Assembly: GCF_900177375.1 (NCBI RefSeq)
Contig: NZ_FWZU01000001.1
Span: 496,001 to 560,000, forward strand
Source: Desulfovibrio gilichinskyi
Lineage (GTDB): Bacteria; Desulfobacterota; Desulfovibrionia; Desulfovibrionales; Desulfovibrionaceae
Direction of reading: 5' to 3'
DNA: 64,000 nt
Numbering within the stretch: position 1 is the stretch's first letter; each line of letters opens with the position of its first letter. The notes below the pieces were generated by a model. That model did not search any database and had not been told where the DNA came from. It saw nothing but the letters and a program-made list of their open reading frames with translations. The position numbers and the translations under genes were made by a program. Below, one piece after another: positions 35,254-44,003 of the stretch.

Positions 35254-36165
35254 TTAGATTTTTTTAACAAATTTTGCTGCGGCAAGACCTGCAACACATC
35301 CTTCACCGACAGCTTTTGCCATCTGGAGTGGAGGTCCGCATATATCACCGGCTGCAAAAATACCCGGAACATTGGTGCGCTGCTGTTTGTCAGTTTCAAT
35401 GAATTTCATGGATTCATCAAGTGTGATTCCAAGTTCAGCTCCTAAAGACATAACACCTTTGGCGCCAAGCTCGATAAATACGCCGGTAACATCAAGTTTA
35501 CTGCCGTCGTCGAGGACCAGTCCGTCTACGCCGCTTTTGCCTGTGATTTCCTTAACTTCAACACCTTCGTGAATAATAATGCCCGCGTCTTTGAGTCGCT
35601 GCATAAGTTCAGGCGCAAATGAGAATTCTTTTGCGACCAGGTGTGTTTTAGAAGCAAGATGAGCCAGATGGAGTGCTCCGCCTGCTGCTGCGCTTTCGCC
35701 GCCTACAACAACAACTTCTTCACCTCTGAAAAAGTTTCCGTCGCATTCTACGCAGTAACTGACACCTTTCCCGAAAAGGTCTTTTTCACCAGGGACACCG
35801 AGTTTATTACGGGTAGTTCCGGTACAGATAATTATAGATCTGGTTTTAAAAACTTTTGTTTCGGTGGTGATGGTGTACACATTTCCGTCAGGAGTCATCA
35901 AATCCGGTGGAGTTATGTTGAGAACATCTTCATTTACAAAGACAGCTCCGAAGCTTTCGGCCTGCTGTTTTCCTGTTTTCAGAATCTGTTCACCGGAAAT
36001 TTCAAGTGTACAGCAGAAGTTTTCAATATGTGCCCACCAGAGGCTGCTTTTGTCGTTTTTACCTAAAACAAGAACATTAAGTCCTTTTCGCGCAGAATGA
36101 ATTGCTGCCTGCAGGCCCGCCGGTCCGGTTCCTAATATGACGATATCTTGAATCGCTTCGCTCAT
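35254..36165 (-). CDS. thioredoxin-reductase-like flavoprotein
   Basis: FAD/NAD(P)-dependent disulfide oxidoreductase of 303 residues. FAD-binding GTGPAGLQAAIHSARKG at the N-terminus; the redox-active CxxC as CVEC (YCVECDGNFF, near 135-138); NAD(P)-binding VVGGGESAAAGGALH; and the C-terminal FAD loop GIFAAGDICGPP. Reduces a thioredoxin-like partner in the cytoplasm. No thioredoxin gene is adjacent, so it may not be the main TrxB. Confidence 0.9.
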   Translation of the reverse strand: MSEAIQDIVILGTGPAGLQAAIHSARKGLNVLVLGKNDKSSLWWAHIENFCCTLEISGEQILKTGKQQAESFGAVFVNEDVLNITPPDLMTPDGNVYTITTETKVFKTRSIIICTGTTRNKLGVPGEKDLFGKGVSYCVECDGNFFRGEEVVVVGGESAAAGGALHLAHLASKTHLVAKEFSFAPELMQRLKDAGIIIHEGVEVKEITGKSGVDGLVLDDGSKLDVTGVFIELGAKGVMSLGAELGITLDESMKFIETDKQQRTNVPGIFAAGDICGPPLQMAKAVGEGCVAGLAAAKFVKKI

Positions 36166-36280
36166 GTCATTTACCCATTTTAATTGGTTAACTTTTTCTT
36201 AACAAATCTATTACGTAAAAATAAGTATCAAACACCAAAAGGCAATAATCGGTTTTCATTTATTAAAAAAATACTGCTTA

Positions 36281-37042
36281 CTAATTTTTTAACCGGCACA
36301 TTATTGGAAAAAAGAGTTTTTCCACCCTTGTAGTTTTAGGAAGCTGAGAAAAAAGTGTTTCAACAATTCCCCGTTCTACCATTTGTTTTTTTGACCATTC
36401 AAAATTAAGTCCATATGCCCAGCTCAAAAGTAATAGTCTGAAATCGTTTAAACATCTCATTTCGCCGTATGAGACTTGCTTACCTTTTTCAAGAGAGGAT
36501 AAAACAGATTCAGTCAGCTGCCCCGGAATTTCTTTTAAATCCATAAGAGGAACAGAGCTTGAAGGTTTTACATTTTTCATATGGGCAAGAAGGATTCCCA
36601 TAATATCTATTTTGTCAGAGTCACGAATTATTTCTGTTGTTATTCTAAGTTGTTCCGGTAAGCGTGCGGGAAGTTCATTTCGGTTATGCAGAGCAATAGA
36701 TCCCAGTATGATACGAAGTTGAGATTTAGGCAAATTGGCTAGTAATTGTTTGCGCAGGATATGTTTCACACCCAATAGCGCATGATTGCAGGAATTCGCA
36801 TCATTAAAAGTTTTGTATTTCAGATATTGTGGAAATCTTCCTGTATCATGAAAAAGAGCTGCAATATTAGCGGTTAAAGTTAAATTTTTGTCCAAATTTA
36901 AAGATTGACAAATTCCTTGGCAATTTTCGAGTACCCGCAAAGAATGTTCATATTTTAAGGTGTAGGCCTGCAGTTCATTTTTATCAGCATTTTCAATATA
37001 AGTAGTACTGAAATCAGTGAATATTTTTTTGAAAGTTTTCAT
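36281..37042 (-). CDS. HD-domain phosphohydrolase-like protein
   Basis: Protein of 253 residues with an HD domain: FHDTGRFPQY (H66-D67 region) preceded by a histidine in the helix with EHSLRV, and later a conserved ALLGVKH and RDSDKIDIMG (final aspartate). It probably hydrolyses a nucleotide or phosphorylated signal; substrate unknown. It is 11 bases downstream of the small SHOCT-type membrane gene (37054-37377), so they may be one transcript. Confidence 0.75.
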   Translation of the reverse strand: MKTFKKIFTDFSTTYIENADKNELQAYTLKYEHSLRVLENCQGICQSLNLDKNLTLTANIAALFHDTGRFPQYLKYKTFNDANSCNHALLGVKHILRKQLLANLPKSQLRIILGSIALHNRNELPARLPEQLRITTEIIRDSDKIDIMGILLAHMKNVKPSSSVPLMDLKEIPGQLTESVLSSLEKGKQVSYGEMRCLNDFRLLLLSWAYGLNFEWSKKQMVERGIVETLFSQLPKTTRVEKLFFPIMCRLKN

Positions 37043-37053
37043 AATCTGAGGAG

Positions 37054-37377
37054 CTAGAGTAATCTTTTCTTCTTAAATTTGTAATCCAGTTCTGAAATTT
37101 CACCTGATGCCAGTTCCGCTTCAAGGTCCTTTAGTGCTTTTTCACGCATCTCCGCGGCTTCTCTATCAAGTTCTTTATCTCTGAATATTCCTTTGGGGCC
37201 GAATAAAACTCTTAAGAAGAGACATATAGACCCTAAAATTAATCCGACAAAAGCCAGTTTTAAAAGTGATGCATTTAAATTGCCGTAGCCGGGGCCGAAC
37301 GGCCAATGGTCCCATTGAGGGCCTGTGCCGAACAGCTCGGTTACAGAAGAAGGTATGGATAAAATAGTTTTGATCAT
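37054..37377 (-). CDS. small membrane protein with SHOCT-like tail
   Basis: Protein of 107 residues with one TM segment (about 40-60, KLAFVGLILGSICLFLRVLF) and a coiled, charged C-terminus that ends LASGEISELDYKFKKKRLL. That ending is the SHOCT pattern (L-x-x-G-x-I-[ST]-x-x-E/D-[YF]-x-x-K-K). The cytoplasmic tail probably mediates protein-protein contacts. Same strand and 11 bases from the HD-domain gene. Confidence 0.72.
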   Translation of the reverse strand: MIKTILSIPSSVTELFGTGPQWDHWPFGPGYGNLNASLLKLAFVGLILGSICLFLRVLFGPKGIFRDKELDREAAEMREKALKDLEAELASGEISELDYKFKKKRLL

Positions 37378-37544
37378 GCTGAGTTCCTGTTAAGTTTTGC
37401 TGTGTAAGTACCTTTCATTTTGACTATCTGCAAGATTATTAAATCCTAATTTGAGATAGTAAATATTGCGTGTTGCTATAAAATTTGATTATATGATGTT
37501 GCAAAAATTTTTGTTTATATCGTAACTTGAGTAATGGAGTTCCA

Positions 37545-37946
37545 ATGTTAAAAATATTGGTAGTAGAAGATGAACTTGCAAGTAGGAAATTCATCACACA
37601 TATGATGGAAGCCTATGGACATTGCGATATTGCCGTTGATGGAATTAAGGGCGTGATAATGTTTGAAGAGTCCATGCTTAACGGCGAAAAATATGATTTG
37701 ATTTGCATGGATATTATGATGCCGGAAATGGACGGGCAGGAAGCTCTGAAAAAAATGCGTGAGATAGAAAAGAAGCATTCAATCCTTCCCAAAGATGAGG
37801 CTAAGGTCATAATGACAACCGCTTTATCTGATCCGAAGACAGTGCTGGAGGCTTATTATAAGGGAGGGGCTACTTACTACCTTGTGAAACCTATTTCAAC
37901 TGACAAGATTAAAAATATTATGGCTGATATTCTTGACTCAAAGTGA
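37545..37946 (+). CDS. single-domain CheY-like response regulator
   Basis: Receiver-only protein of 133 residues. Acidic pair E9-D10 (VVEDE), phospho-acceptor in CMDIMMPEMDG (D54), T84 and K107 (LVKP) are all present. The start at 37545 has GGAG five bases upstream; the TTG further upstream is not needed. No output domain, so it works by binding a partner or as a phosphate sink. A stand-alone HPt gene lies 1.2 kb downstream on the same strand. Confidence 0.92.
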   Translation: MLKILVVEDELASRKFITHMMEAYGHCDIAVDGIKGVIMFEESMLNGEKYDLICMDIMMPEMDGQEALKKMREIEKKHSILPKDEAKVIMTTALSDPKTVLEAYYKGGATYYLVKPISTDKIKNIMADILDSK

Positions 37947-38001
37947 TTAAGTGAATAGGCCTTAACTGTGCTGGACAGATGTGAATTGTGTATTAATATC
38001 T

Positions 38002-38030
38002 AATCTGCGGCGTTTGTCGCAGATTTTTTT
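38002..38030 (+). terminator. intrinsic terminator
   Basis: AATCTGCG-gcgtttgt-CGCAGATT followed by a T-run, after the CheY-like gene. Confidence 0.8.
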
Positions 38031-38054
38031 AATTTAAATACTATGGGGTCTTAG

Positions 38055-38996
38055 ATGAAACTACTCGGATACATGGTTCTGCCGCTAATAACAATTTGTC
38101 TACTTGTTGCTATGACCGGTGATGCAAATGCAAAGAGATTCGGTGGTGGTAGCTCTTTCGGCAGTAAACCATCTTTTTCTCGTTCCTTTAGTAAACCGAC
38201 TACCTCTTCGTTTTCAAATTCAAAGCAAAGTTCCGCTGCCGGTGCTCCGAGCCAGCAGGGCGGCTTTGCTCGTCCTGGAATGGGCCTTATGGGCGGATTG
38301 CTTGCAGGAACCTTTCTCGGATCTATGTTAGGTGGCGGAATGGGCGGAGGCGGCGGTATTTTTAATATTTTAATTATCGGCGCGTTGATTTATTTTGGAT
38401 TCAAATTTTTGAAGTCGCGTAGTGGAGGTTCAAGCTCTGTCTTCGGCCAGACCAGCTCCAATCAGCAACAGACTCCTCCAAATCAACCATACAACGTTGA
38501 TCCGTTTGCGCGTAGAGAGCAGAACTCGAAAAGTGCATGGGATCATCTCTCCTCAAAACCTGCTTCTGCGCCGCGTGTAGAGCCTGTAAGCCATGACCAA
38601 GTCAGCCCGGAAATTGGAGTGCCTGCCGGTTTTGATACTGAAGATTTTCTTGAAGGTGCAAAAGCTATGTACACCAGACTTCAAAAATCTTGGGATGCCC
38701 GTGATCTTGCTGATATTGAATACTTTGCCACTAAAGGCGTTGTTGATGAAATAAAACGGCAGGCGGCTGAAGATCCTGCCCCTTCAAAAACTGATATTAT
38801 GTTGATTAATGCCAGGCTGCTTGAAGTGAAAGACGAAGGTTCAAGTACTTCGGCAACAGTATATTATGACGTGCTTCTCAGGGAAGATGCGAATCAGTCA
38901 CAACCTGCTCAGGTGCGTGAAGTTTGGACTTTTACTAAAGAAAACACAAACTCTGCAATGTGGAAGCTTGATGGATTGCAGCAGCTTGAAGATTAA
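38055..38996 (+). CDS. Tim44-like domain membrane protein
   Basis: Protein of 313 residues with a signal/TM at 3-24, a long Ser/Gly/Phe-rich low-complexity stretch (28-90), a glycine-rich TM (about 95-118), a Gln/Pro-rich linker (123-165) and a C-terminal Tim44-like domain (about 185-313; FLEGAKAMYTRLQKSWDARD). Tim44 domains bind lipids and partner proteins at the inner membrane; in bacteria the role is not settled. The domain order and low-complexity linkers are normal for bacterial members. Strong terminator follows. Confidence 0.85.
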   Translation: MKLLGYMVLPLITICLLVAMTGDANAKRFGGGSSFGSKPSFSRSFSKPTTSSFSNSKQSSAAGAPSQQGGFARPGMGLMGGLLAGTFLGSMLGGGMGGGGGIFNILIIGALIYFGFKFLKSRSGGSSSVFGQTSSNQQQTPPNQPYNVDPFARREQNSKSAWDHLSSKPASAPRVEPVSHDQVSPEIGVPAGFDTEDFLEGAKAMYTRLQKSWDARDLADIEYFATKGVVDEIKRQAAEDPAPSKTDIMLINARLLEVKDEGSSTSATVYYDVLLREDANQSQPAQVREVWTFTKENTNSAMWKLDGLQQLED

Positions 38997-39017
38997 GAAC
39001 TGACTTGTTTAATAATC

Positions 39018-39050
39018 AGGGCATTGCCTAACGGCAATGCCCTTTTTTTT
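39018..39050 (+). terminator. intrinsic terminator
   Basis: AGGGCATTGCC-taac-GGCAATGCCC plus eight T, after the Tim44-like gene. Confidence 0.95.
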
Positions 39051-39133
39051 GATTCATGCTGCAGCTTTCATTGAAAAAATAAATTATGTAATTTATAAAA
39101 TTGAAATTACTTTAATTTAAATGGGAGCGTTTC

Positions 39134-39442
39134 ATGGCGAATAAAATTAAGGAGACTATTAATAGTGAACTGGAAAGGCTTGTAGGCCGGTTTATGAGAA
39201 ATACTGATTTGGAGATTGCTACGCTTGTTGCAGCTTTTAAGAAGTCAGATTTTTTAGCCATTAATAGGATTGGTCATAACATTAAAGGTACTGCGCTTAA
39301 TTACGGATTCAAACATCTTGCTGAGATTGGCAGAAGTATTGAAAAAGCTGGAGCAGATGAAGACGTAGAAAATATTGAGCGGTTGCTTTTATGCCTTAAA
39401 GACTACGTTGTATGCGTTGAGATTGAATTTGAAGAAGATTAA
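39134..39442 (+). CDS. stand-alone HPt phosphotransfer protein
   Basis: Protein of 102 residues, all helical, with the phospho-acceptor motif GHNIKGTALNYGF (His at about 48). Such proteins shuttle phosphate between receiver domains of hybrid kinases and response regulators. GGGAG ribosome site. It could supply the HPt function that the hybrid kinase at 15192-17153 seems to have lost. Convergent with the HD-GYP gene, seven bases away. Confidence 0.88.
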   Translation: MANKIKETINSELERLVGRFMRNTDLEIATLVAAFKKSDFLAINRIGHNIKGTALNYGFKHLAEIGRSIEKAGADEDVENIERLLLCLKDYVVCVEIEFEED

Positions 39443-39448
39443 ATTTTA

Positions 39449-40594
39449 TTACCACAAAAAACGATCCAATTCCAATTTGAATGTTTTAGGATGAATGCAT
39501 TCAATTATTTCCAAGCTTGAGTCTGTATTCCCGGCGTCCTCCTGTAGCAGATTAATATATTCAGGGAGAATTGCTCTAAGTCTACTGTCGAATACTATTT
39601 TAATTTCTGGTAAAAGAGGGGCTGATGGAGTGTTTTTCATAACAACTCCGTAACGTCCGTCAGATAATTTGACAAAGCACCCCGTAGGATAAATCCCAAT
39701 ACATTTGATAAAACTTTCTAGGTAGGGCGTATGGAAAGATGAGTCTTTCATGGAGTATAGGTGTTTTATTGCCATGTTTGGAGTCATAGCTTCTCTGTAC
39801 GGACGGCTTGAAGTCATCGCATCATATGAATCGCAGATAGAAATAATCCGTGCAAATTTTGGTATTTTATTTCCGGCTGATCCTTCAGGATATCCTGAGC
39901 AATCTTCACGCTCATGATGAGAGTAGATTGTCTCTATTATATTCTGAGGAATATTATCTTGTGTATTTAAGTATTCGCAGGCGAGTGCCGGATGTTGTTT
40001 AATAATTGAAAACTCTTTCTGTATAAGCTTCCCATGTTTTTTTAAAATGTTATCTGGAATCCATATTTCACCGATATTCATCAGTAAGGCGGAAACAATC
40101 AGGTCTTTCAGTGATTCCGTCGAGTGTCCTAGAAATCTACCAAGGACAGCACTTAAGATTGCTGTGTTCAGGCTGTGTGCAAATATATATTGGTCACTTT
40201 GAAGTAGAATTGTTAAACTTGCTGCGGCGTTGCTGTTACGTTCAATTGAGTCAAGCAAAGGAGTAACCTTTTTTTTGTACTCGTCTATATCAATATCTCT
40301 TCTTTCTTCAACTGTTTTGAATATATTTTGAACTAGTTTTATAATCTGTGCATACGTTTCGCGTGCGAAGAGTATTTCGTCGGAATAGGGAGTTTGTTGA
40401 ATAGATTCACGGATAGAGCTTTTGTAAGAGTCAATAAGCACTTCTTTAATGTCACAACGTAGAAGTGTTAGAATTACATCTTTAGTAGTTACATAGGTGT
40501 TGGCAATTTTGGATGGAAGGGGCGGGTAGTTGTTTGCAGAGCAAACAATATACATCCCTTTTTGAATATTTTCAGTTTGAATCTTTTCTAACAT
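39449..40594 (-). CDS. HD-GYP-type protein lacking the HD pair
   Basis: Protein of 381 residues. N-terminal 120 residues are of unknown fold; the second half is an HD-GYP domain normally hydrolysing c-di-GMP. The first histidine (H140, AHSLNTA), HHEREDCSGYPEG (H226, H227; GYP 234-236) and CDSYDAMTSSRPYR are present. However the defining HD pair reads M172-N173 (ALLMNIGEIWIP instead of LLHDIGKIGIP), and the G of HHExxDG is Cys. Loss of both residues predicts a missing metal site, so the protein may bind rather than cut c-di-GMP. Its role is unknown. Confidence 0.85.
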   Translation of the reverse strand: MLEKIQTENIQKGMYIVCSANNYPPLPSKIANTYVTTKDVILTLLRCDIKEVLIDSYKSSIRESIQQTPYSDEILFARETYAQIIKLVQNIFKTVEERRDIDIDEYKKKVTPLLDSIERNSNAAASLTILLQSDQYIFAHSLNTAILSAVLGRFLGHSTESLKDLIVSALLMNIGEIWIPDNILKKHGKLIQKEFSIIKQHPALACEYLNTQDNIPQNIIETIYSHHEREDCSGYPEGSAGNKIPKFARIISICDSYDAMTSSRPYREAMTPNMAIKHLYSMKDSSFHTPYLESFIKCIGIYPTGCFVKLSDGRYGVVMKNTPSAPLLPEIKIVFDSRLRAILPEYINLLQEDAGNTDSSLEIIECIHPKTFKLELDRFLW

Positions 40595-41052
40595 TTCATT
40601 AATAATTTTTTAGTATTTAAATAATCAATTCAAAGTGCGTTATGTGACTAATAAATACAATAAGTAGAGTGGGTGTCGTATATGAATTACAACATTTTGA
40701 TAAGCTCGACAGATATGATAAGGCAAGAGAAAAGTGCGTTTTGCCACATTGTGTGGCTGTGGGAATACTCCCCATGTTCACGCACCTAATTTTTTGTCGC
40801 GACTCAATTCGCGTATATTTTTAATATTAAATTCTATTTTTTCTCACCCTCCTTTAAGGTTTTAATTCCCTTCTGATTATTAAGTAATCATCAATTACCA
40901 ATTGTCCACCAATTCAGGAAAATTTTCAGTTGTCATTTGAATAAACAATTGTTGTTCAGTTGTACATTAATTGATCAAAACGTGTTGACGTCTATTATAT
41001 AGTAGTTTATCGTATGTTCAAATTAGAAATAAACAACAAGTGTGCAGGTGTC
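40595..41052. other. intergenic region upstream of MerR-type gene
   Basis: 458 bases, AT-rich, divergent between the HD-GYP gene and the MerR-type regulator. It carries four CARTTGT copies (separate entry) near the right half and a TTGACG at 40985. No coding frame with a ribosome site was seen. Confidence 0.5.
40899..40963 (+). promoter_or_regulatory. four CARTTGT copies upstream of a MerR-type gene
   Basis: CAATTGT at 40899-40905 and 40946-40952, CAGTTGT at 40927-40933 and 40957-40963. CAATTG is itself a palindrome. The copies lie 50-150 bases before a DNA-binding protein gene, so they could be its own operator or a site for another regulator. Spacing of 28, 19 and 11 bases is not strictly helical. 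Confidence 0.35.
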
Positions 41053-41994
41053 ATGTCTAGTCAAAATTTAAGTCTTAGGGAAGTCAGCAGGAGACTTGGA
41101 ATCCCTCCTTCTACTATTGTATATTATAAAGATAAGTATTCTAAGTTTATACCCTCAACAGGCAATGGTTCTCGTCGGCAAAAGTATTCTGTAAATGTTT
41201 TAGAAATTTTTAGGAGGATACGCGAAATGTATGGAATGAATTGGTCAACTGAACAAATTGAAAATGAATTATCTATCAAATTTGGTATGTTAATAAACCA
41301 TATCAAAAATGAACAACAAGTGATCAGTGATGCAGGACTTAATGCCGGTAGTGATATGCAAACTGTTATTCAGGGGCTTGCTTCCGTTATAGAAAAAGTT
41401 TCAGACCTTCTTTCCAGTCAGGTATTGTTTCAGTCAGAGATCCGAGACCTGCGAGACGAAGTTGCCAGTCTACGGAGTGAGAAGCATAAGCTTGAAGCGC
41501 AGGTTAATGAACGCGTTCTTGATCTTGCTATGGAAATTGGTCAGCTTAAACGTGACAGAGTCGAACTCTTTAGGCTGTTGCGAAAGGGTGGTGTTTCTTC
41601 AGGTCCTGATGAATCTTCATTTCCTTCTACTGCCTATCTTGAGCGTCCGCTGGTTATTAGAAATTCAGAAGGTGAATATTTAGGTGTTGCCGGAAAAGGG
41701 CGGAAGCATTTTTCTTTAGAAGATTTTGTCAAGCTTCTCGAGAACAGTGTAAATTCCCATCGCAGTGTAGACTTGAAGTGGGAAAAGAAAGATTCAAGCT
41801 GGGTTTTAGTTATTACTGCTCATGAAGATGTATCGGGTGATGAAAAGTCTATTGTTTTGGTAACTGAAGAGAATGTAACTCCAAACAATAATACCGTTGT
41901 TCGTATTGTAACTATGAATATCAATGATAAAAACGTTCCTGATGCACTTTTATTCAGTCTTTTTAAGCAGATAAGAGATAGTTTTGTTCGGTAG
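41053..41994 (+). CDS. MerR-type transcription regulator with coiled-coil
   Basis: Protein of about 313 residues from the ATG 41053 (an earlier ATG at 41014 lacks a ribosome site). N-terminal winged helix-turn-helix of MerR type: SLREVSRRLGIPPSTIVYYKDKY followed by RRQKYSVNVLEIFRRIREMY. A heptad-rich coiled coil lies at about 120-180 (LLSSQVLFQSEIRDLRDEVA and LEAQVNERVLDLAMEIGQLK), and a C-terminal domain of about 120 residues follows, with beta strands and no recognised motif. No metal-binding cysteines as in classic MerR. It is 93 bases upstream of an unrecognised gene. Confidence 0.78.
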   Translation: MSSQNLSLREVSRRLGIPPSTIVYYKDKYSKFIPSTGNGSRRQKYSVNVLEIFRRIREMYGMNWSTEQIENELSIKFGMLINHIKNEQQVISDAGLNAGSDMQTVIQGLASVIEKVSDLLSSQVLFQSEIRDLRDEVASLRSEKHKLEAQVNERVLDLAMEIGQLKRDRVELFRLLRKGGVSSGPDESSFPSTAYLERPLVIRNSEGEYLGVAGKGRKHFSLEDFVKLLENSVNSHRSVDLKWEKKDSSWVLVITAHEDVSGDEKSIVLVTEENVTPNNNTVVRIVTMNINDKNVPDALLFSLFKQIRDSFVR

Positions 41995-42087
41995 GAATAT
42001 GTTTGAAAAATCTAGAAAAAGTCTTGATATTCACGGTGAATAAAGATACTAAAATAATAAGTATAATGTGAGTATCAGGAGGACTAA

Positions 42088-42516
42088 ATGCCGCAAGTCG
42101 CTGCGAGAATTACACATGACCATGAACAATGGCTTAAGAATTACTTCAAAACCAAAAGTGCCGGTGCTGAATTTATTCTCCCATGGGCTGTTGATATGTT
42201 TTTTAAATCTATGCGGGAGACAGCTACGGAACTTAATGTTGCGGAGCTTAAAACTGTTTTAGAAGCATATAGTGGTGTAAAAATTTTGCCCAATCAATGC
42301 AAAGGTGCTTATCTTTTTTTGCGGATTGAGGAAGCATGTGAGATTGATAGTGTGCATGTGACGCATGGAGTCAGTAAGGCTAATCTTGAAGCTAAGTTGA
42401 GAAGATTGTCAGATGTGCAGTGCACTGCTCTTATGATTTGGGCCACTGCTTATTGGGTCAGTAAAGTTTGGAACGGTGTCAGTTTTGAGGAATATATTAA
42501 ACTAACCTGTAATTAA
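42088..42516 (+). CDS. small protein of unknown function
   Basis: Protein of 142 residues, mostly helical, preceded by a clean AGGAGG. No signal peptide. It has no familiar motif; visible are KTVLEAYSGVKILPNQCKGA and several aromatic residues in the C-terminal half. It follows the MerR-type regulator by 93 bases and may be its target or partner. The 74 bases to the PqqD-like gene have no terminator. Confidence 0.55.
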   Translation: MPQVAARITHDHEQWLKNYFKTKSAGAEFILPWAVDMFFKSMRETATELNVAELKTVLEAYSGVKILPNQCKGAYLFLRIEEACEIDSVHVTHGVSKANLEAKLRRLSDVQCTALMIWATAYWVSKVWNGVSFEEYIKLTCN

Positions 42517-42590
42517 TCTGAGCTTTAGTTAATTTATAGTAATCTTATAAATCAGCTAGTTAGTTCGTCCTGAATTTTGCACTGAATATT

Positions 42591-42983
42591 TCATTTTATA
42601 TCGAATGCGATAAGCCCACGCTTTCCTAAGTCTTTCAAGAACGAAGCTGTCGCAACTTCTGCTTCGCGCGGGAGGACAGTATATTTTTCAGCAAAAGCCG
42701 CTGATATTTTTTTTACGCTGTTTTTACCGTCGATCATATCCCATACCATTGTACCCATGTCATCCAGCTCAAGCCTTTTCATTGGGGAACGGCCTTCTTT
42801 CCATAAGCCGTACTTTTTCGCGATACCGGAAAAAATAGGTTTCAGCCGTAAGGGATATGCAAGAATAACCTTATTGTGGTCTGTTCTAGTCTCTTCAATA
42901 TCGAGATTTTTGACAGGTTTGCAGGCCAAAGCTTCACCTCTGGTCATCTCTGGAATAATTCTTTTCTTTTTTCTACCGAACAA
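42591..42983 (-). CDS. PqqD-like protein
   Basis: Protein of 130 residues whose C-terminal 65 match the PqqD family: RLELDDMGTMVWDMIDGKNS, then KISAAFAEKY and EAEVATASFLKDLGKRGLI. PqqD domains bind precursor peptides for radical-SAM maturation in several RiPP pathways and also occur without such partners. The N-terminal half (basic, residues 1-50) is extra. It overlaps the upstream gene by 11 bases and is the last gene of the minus-strand set to 54366. No radical-SAM or precursor gene is visible nearby. Confidence 0.75.
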   Translation of the reverse strand: MFGRKKKRIIPEMTRGEALACKPVKNLDIEETRTDHNKVILAYPLRLKPIFSGIAKKYGLWKEGRSPMKRLELDDMGTMVWDMIDGKNSVKKISAAFAEKYTVLPREAEVATASFLKDLGKRGLIAFDIK

Positions 42984-43869
42984 TTGAGTAATTCTCGAAA
43001 ATGTTTTGCATTCTACTTTCAGGGATGCTTGTGCGAGAGTTTATAAGTACCGCTTGAATACGATTAGCTTCTTTTGTGTACCTTGCTTCGATTCGCCCGA
43101 ACGGGCGGTGTTTAGAACTTAATTTGGACATGGTTATTTTGGCAGTAGAAGGTTTTTTCTCTTGTCCGAACATGCATGTGGCTCCTTCGCCGAATTCAAG
43201 TTCTGCAATGCGAAGGTTCAGTTTTGCAATTTCATTTTTAAAAAATTCTTTTGAAAAATTACCAAGAGAGCGATCTTTTAAAATAGTATCTGCCGGGCTG
43301 ATTCTGTATAGAGAAATGGATTCAGTGTCATCACATAAGCATATTTTGAATCGTCCAGGTTTGAATTCAAACGAATCAAGCTTGTAAGATGCCGGAAGAG
43401 TTGCTTCCATGTCATATATGCGCCAAGGCGTGAATTCTTCGGTATTATAAAACTTAATACTGTTGAATATTGAAATAGCCGCATCTTCTAATTCGTCTCC
43501 AGCTTTGCCGATGAATTGAATCAACATAACTTTAGCTGATTTCTGACAATAGAACATCACCCCGCGTCCTGTGGAAAGGTCTGACTGCCAATAGAAAGCG
43601 GTTGAATTGAATCTCTCTAATGGTTTTTTCCAAGACGAAGGTAAAACTGAGGATTCAATTTTAATTCCGGAAGATGTTTCTATTTTTTTTGCTAATTGTC
43701 TAAAATAATTCTGTTCTTTATATGATTTTCCTGAATCATACCATCTGATTTCAATGCAGGGATGTTCGCCGTTATCGAGCTGTATAAATTTTTTATCTAT
43801 ACCGCTAACTTCAAATTTAGACGATATTTCAAAGCTTATACCGTCCCATGCAATATTTTTCTTAACCAT
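42973..43869 (-). CDS. protein of unknown function
   Basis: Protein of 298 residues with no signal peptide or TM. Two weakly similar halves each start with a short mixed beta region; visible is IAWDGISFEISSKFEVSGID, the WRIYDMEATLPASYKLDSFE at the beginning of the second half, and a final RIEARYTKEANRIQAVLINS. AAGGAAA ribosome site. It sits between the OPT-like gene and the PqqD-like gene, overlapping the latter. I recognise no family; the layout suggests a cytoplasmic partner of the membrane system. Confidence 0.55.
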   Translation of the reverse strand: MVKKNIAWDGISFEISSKFEVSGIDKKFIQLDNGEHPCIEIRWYDSGKSYKEQNYFRQLAKKIETSSGIKIESSVLPSSWKKPLERFNSTAFYWQSDLSTGRGVMFYCQKSAKVMLIQFIGKAGDELEDAAISIFNSIKFYNTEEFTPWRIYDMEATLPASYKLDSFEFKPGRFKICLCDDTESISLYRISPADTILKDRSLGNFSKEFFKNEIAKLNLRIAELEFGEGATCMFGQEKKPSTAKITMSKLSSKHRPFGRIEARYTKEANRIQAVLINSRTSIPESRMQNIFENYSIVR

Positions 43870-44003
43870 TAAATTTTCCTTTTGAGAATAGAAAGGCGTA
43901 TGGAATCAATCTATATCATTTAATTTACTAAATATTTATTATTTTCTATGTATTCAAGTCTTGTGACTCGGGGAAGACAAAACATCATAGCTTTAACTTT
44001 TCG

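Noticed and set aside
42591-42983. A RiPP biosynthesis cluster around the PqqD-like gene
   Set aside because: No radical-SAM protein, precursor peptide or typical maturation gene is visible; kept only as one possible explanation of the larger set.
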